From: Rhizorhapis sp. SPR117
Lineage (GTDB): Bacteria > Pseudomonadota > Alphaproteobacteria > Sphingomonadales > Sphingomonadaceae
NCBI RefSeq assembly: GCF_021742065.1
Contig: NZ_JAKKIE010000076.1
Coordinates: 1-13,170 of the forward strand
Direction: 5' to 3'
DNA length: 13,170 nucleotides
The translations under genes and the position numbers were made by a program. Positions 13,135 to 13,170 of this stretch are shown in pieces (position 1 is the first letter of the stretch; every line of letters starts with the position of its first letter). The notes under the pieces are model-generated. The model did no database searches and was not told the origin of the DNA. It was given only the letters and a program-made list of their open reading frames with translations.

Positions 13135-13170
13135 GATGCTCTGATCAGTCTGCGTCAACGTATACGGTCT
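13103..13170. other. Non-TraB sequence at the right edge (probable junction)
   Basis: After the KKTY codons the sequence no longer encodes TraB in any frame. It contains the 8-bp palindrome CTGATCAG at 13141-13148. The 68 bases are too few to name the incoming element; an insertion sequence or transposon end is plausible, but I do not see a known terminal repeat. Confidence 0.45.

Overview
The window is GC-rich DNA with alphaproteobacterial character, most likely from a sphingomonad (Sphingobium/Novosphingobium/Sphingopyxis type). This rests on an F-type conjugation operon headed by a DsbC-like isomerase, a FecI/FecR-type sigma/regulator pair and a small aromatic/haloacid-type catabolic cassette. 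The organism is inferred from gene content; there is no rRNA or other marker gene. The mixture of conjugation genes, orphan regulators and gene remnants indicates accessory DNA (a conjugative plasmid or an integrative conjugative element), not core chromosome.

Layout. (1) 1-445: no convincing gene; two near-identical 23-bp direct repeats, an intrinsic terminator and several strong hairpins, possibly the end of an insertion sequence. (2) 446-2596: a possible small protein on the plus strand, then on the minus strand a two-gene unit encoding a two-domain GNAT-type acyltransferase and a MarR-like winged-helix regulator. (3) 2957-4075: a LysR-type regulator divergent from that unit. (4) 4133-5025 (minus): a FecI-like ECF sigma factor followed by a FecR-like protein reduced to its cytoplasmic DUF4880 domain, with no TonB receptor nearby. 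(5) 5026-5722: about 700 bp without a supported gene. (6) 5723-7612 (plus): a compact cassette of a haloacetate-dehalogenase-like alpha/beta hydrolase, a VOC protein, a GFA-type zinc protein, a (GCATC)6 microsatellite and the N-terminal stub of a second VOC gene. (7) 7671-8692 (minus): an XRE-type regulator and an unrecognised protein. (8) 8693-9015: a control region with two clear dyad repeats. (9) 9016-13134 (plus): lipoprotein, dsbC, traA-like pilin, traL, traE, traK and the 5' half of traB.

How they fit. The tra genes are tightly packed (overlaps of 17, 17 and 4 nt between lipoprotein/dsbC, traE/traK and traK/traB) and would build the pilus and core channel of an F-like type IV secretion system: TraA pilin, TraL/TraE inner-membrane assembly proteins, TraK outer-membrane secretin-like protein and TraB scaffold. 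DsbC would supply periplasmic disulfide isomerisation. The divergent XRE gene and the dyads upstream of the operon are candidates for its control. The operon is probably broken, because TraB loses its family sequence and stops at about half length near 13134.

The most notable points are the operator-like control region, the long-arm inverted repeat in front of traA, the truncated traB, the dehalogenase/VOC/GFA cassette with its VOC stub, and the acyltransferase/MarR/LysR group. I see no clearly new multi-gene system; these are leads, not demonstrations.
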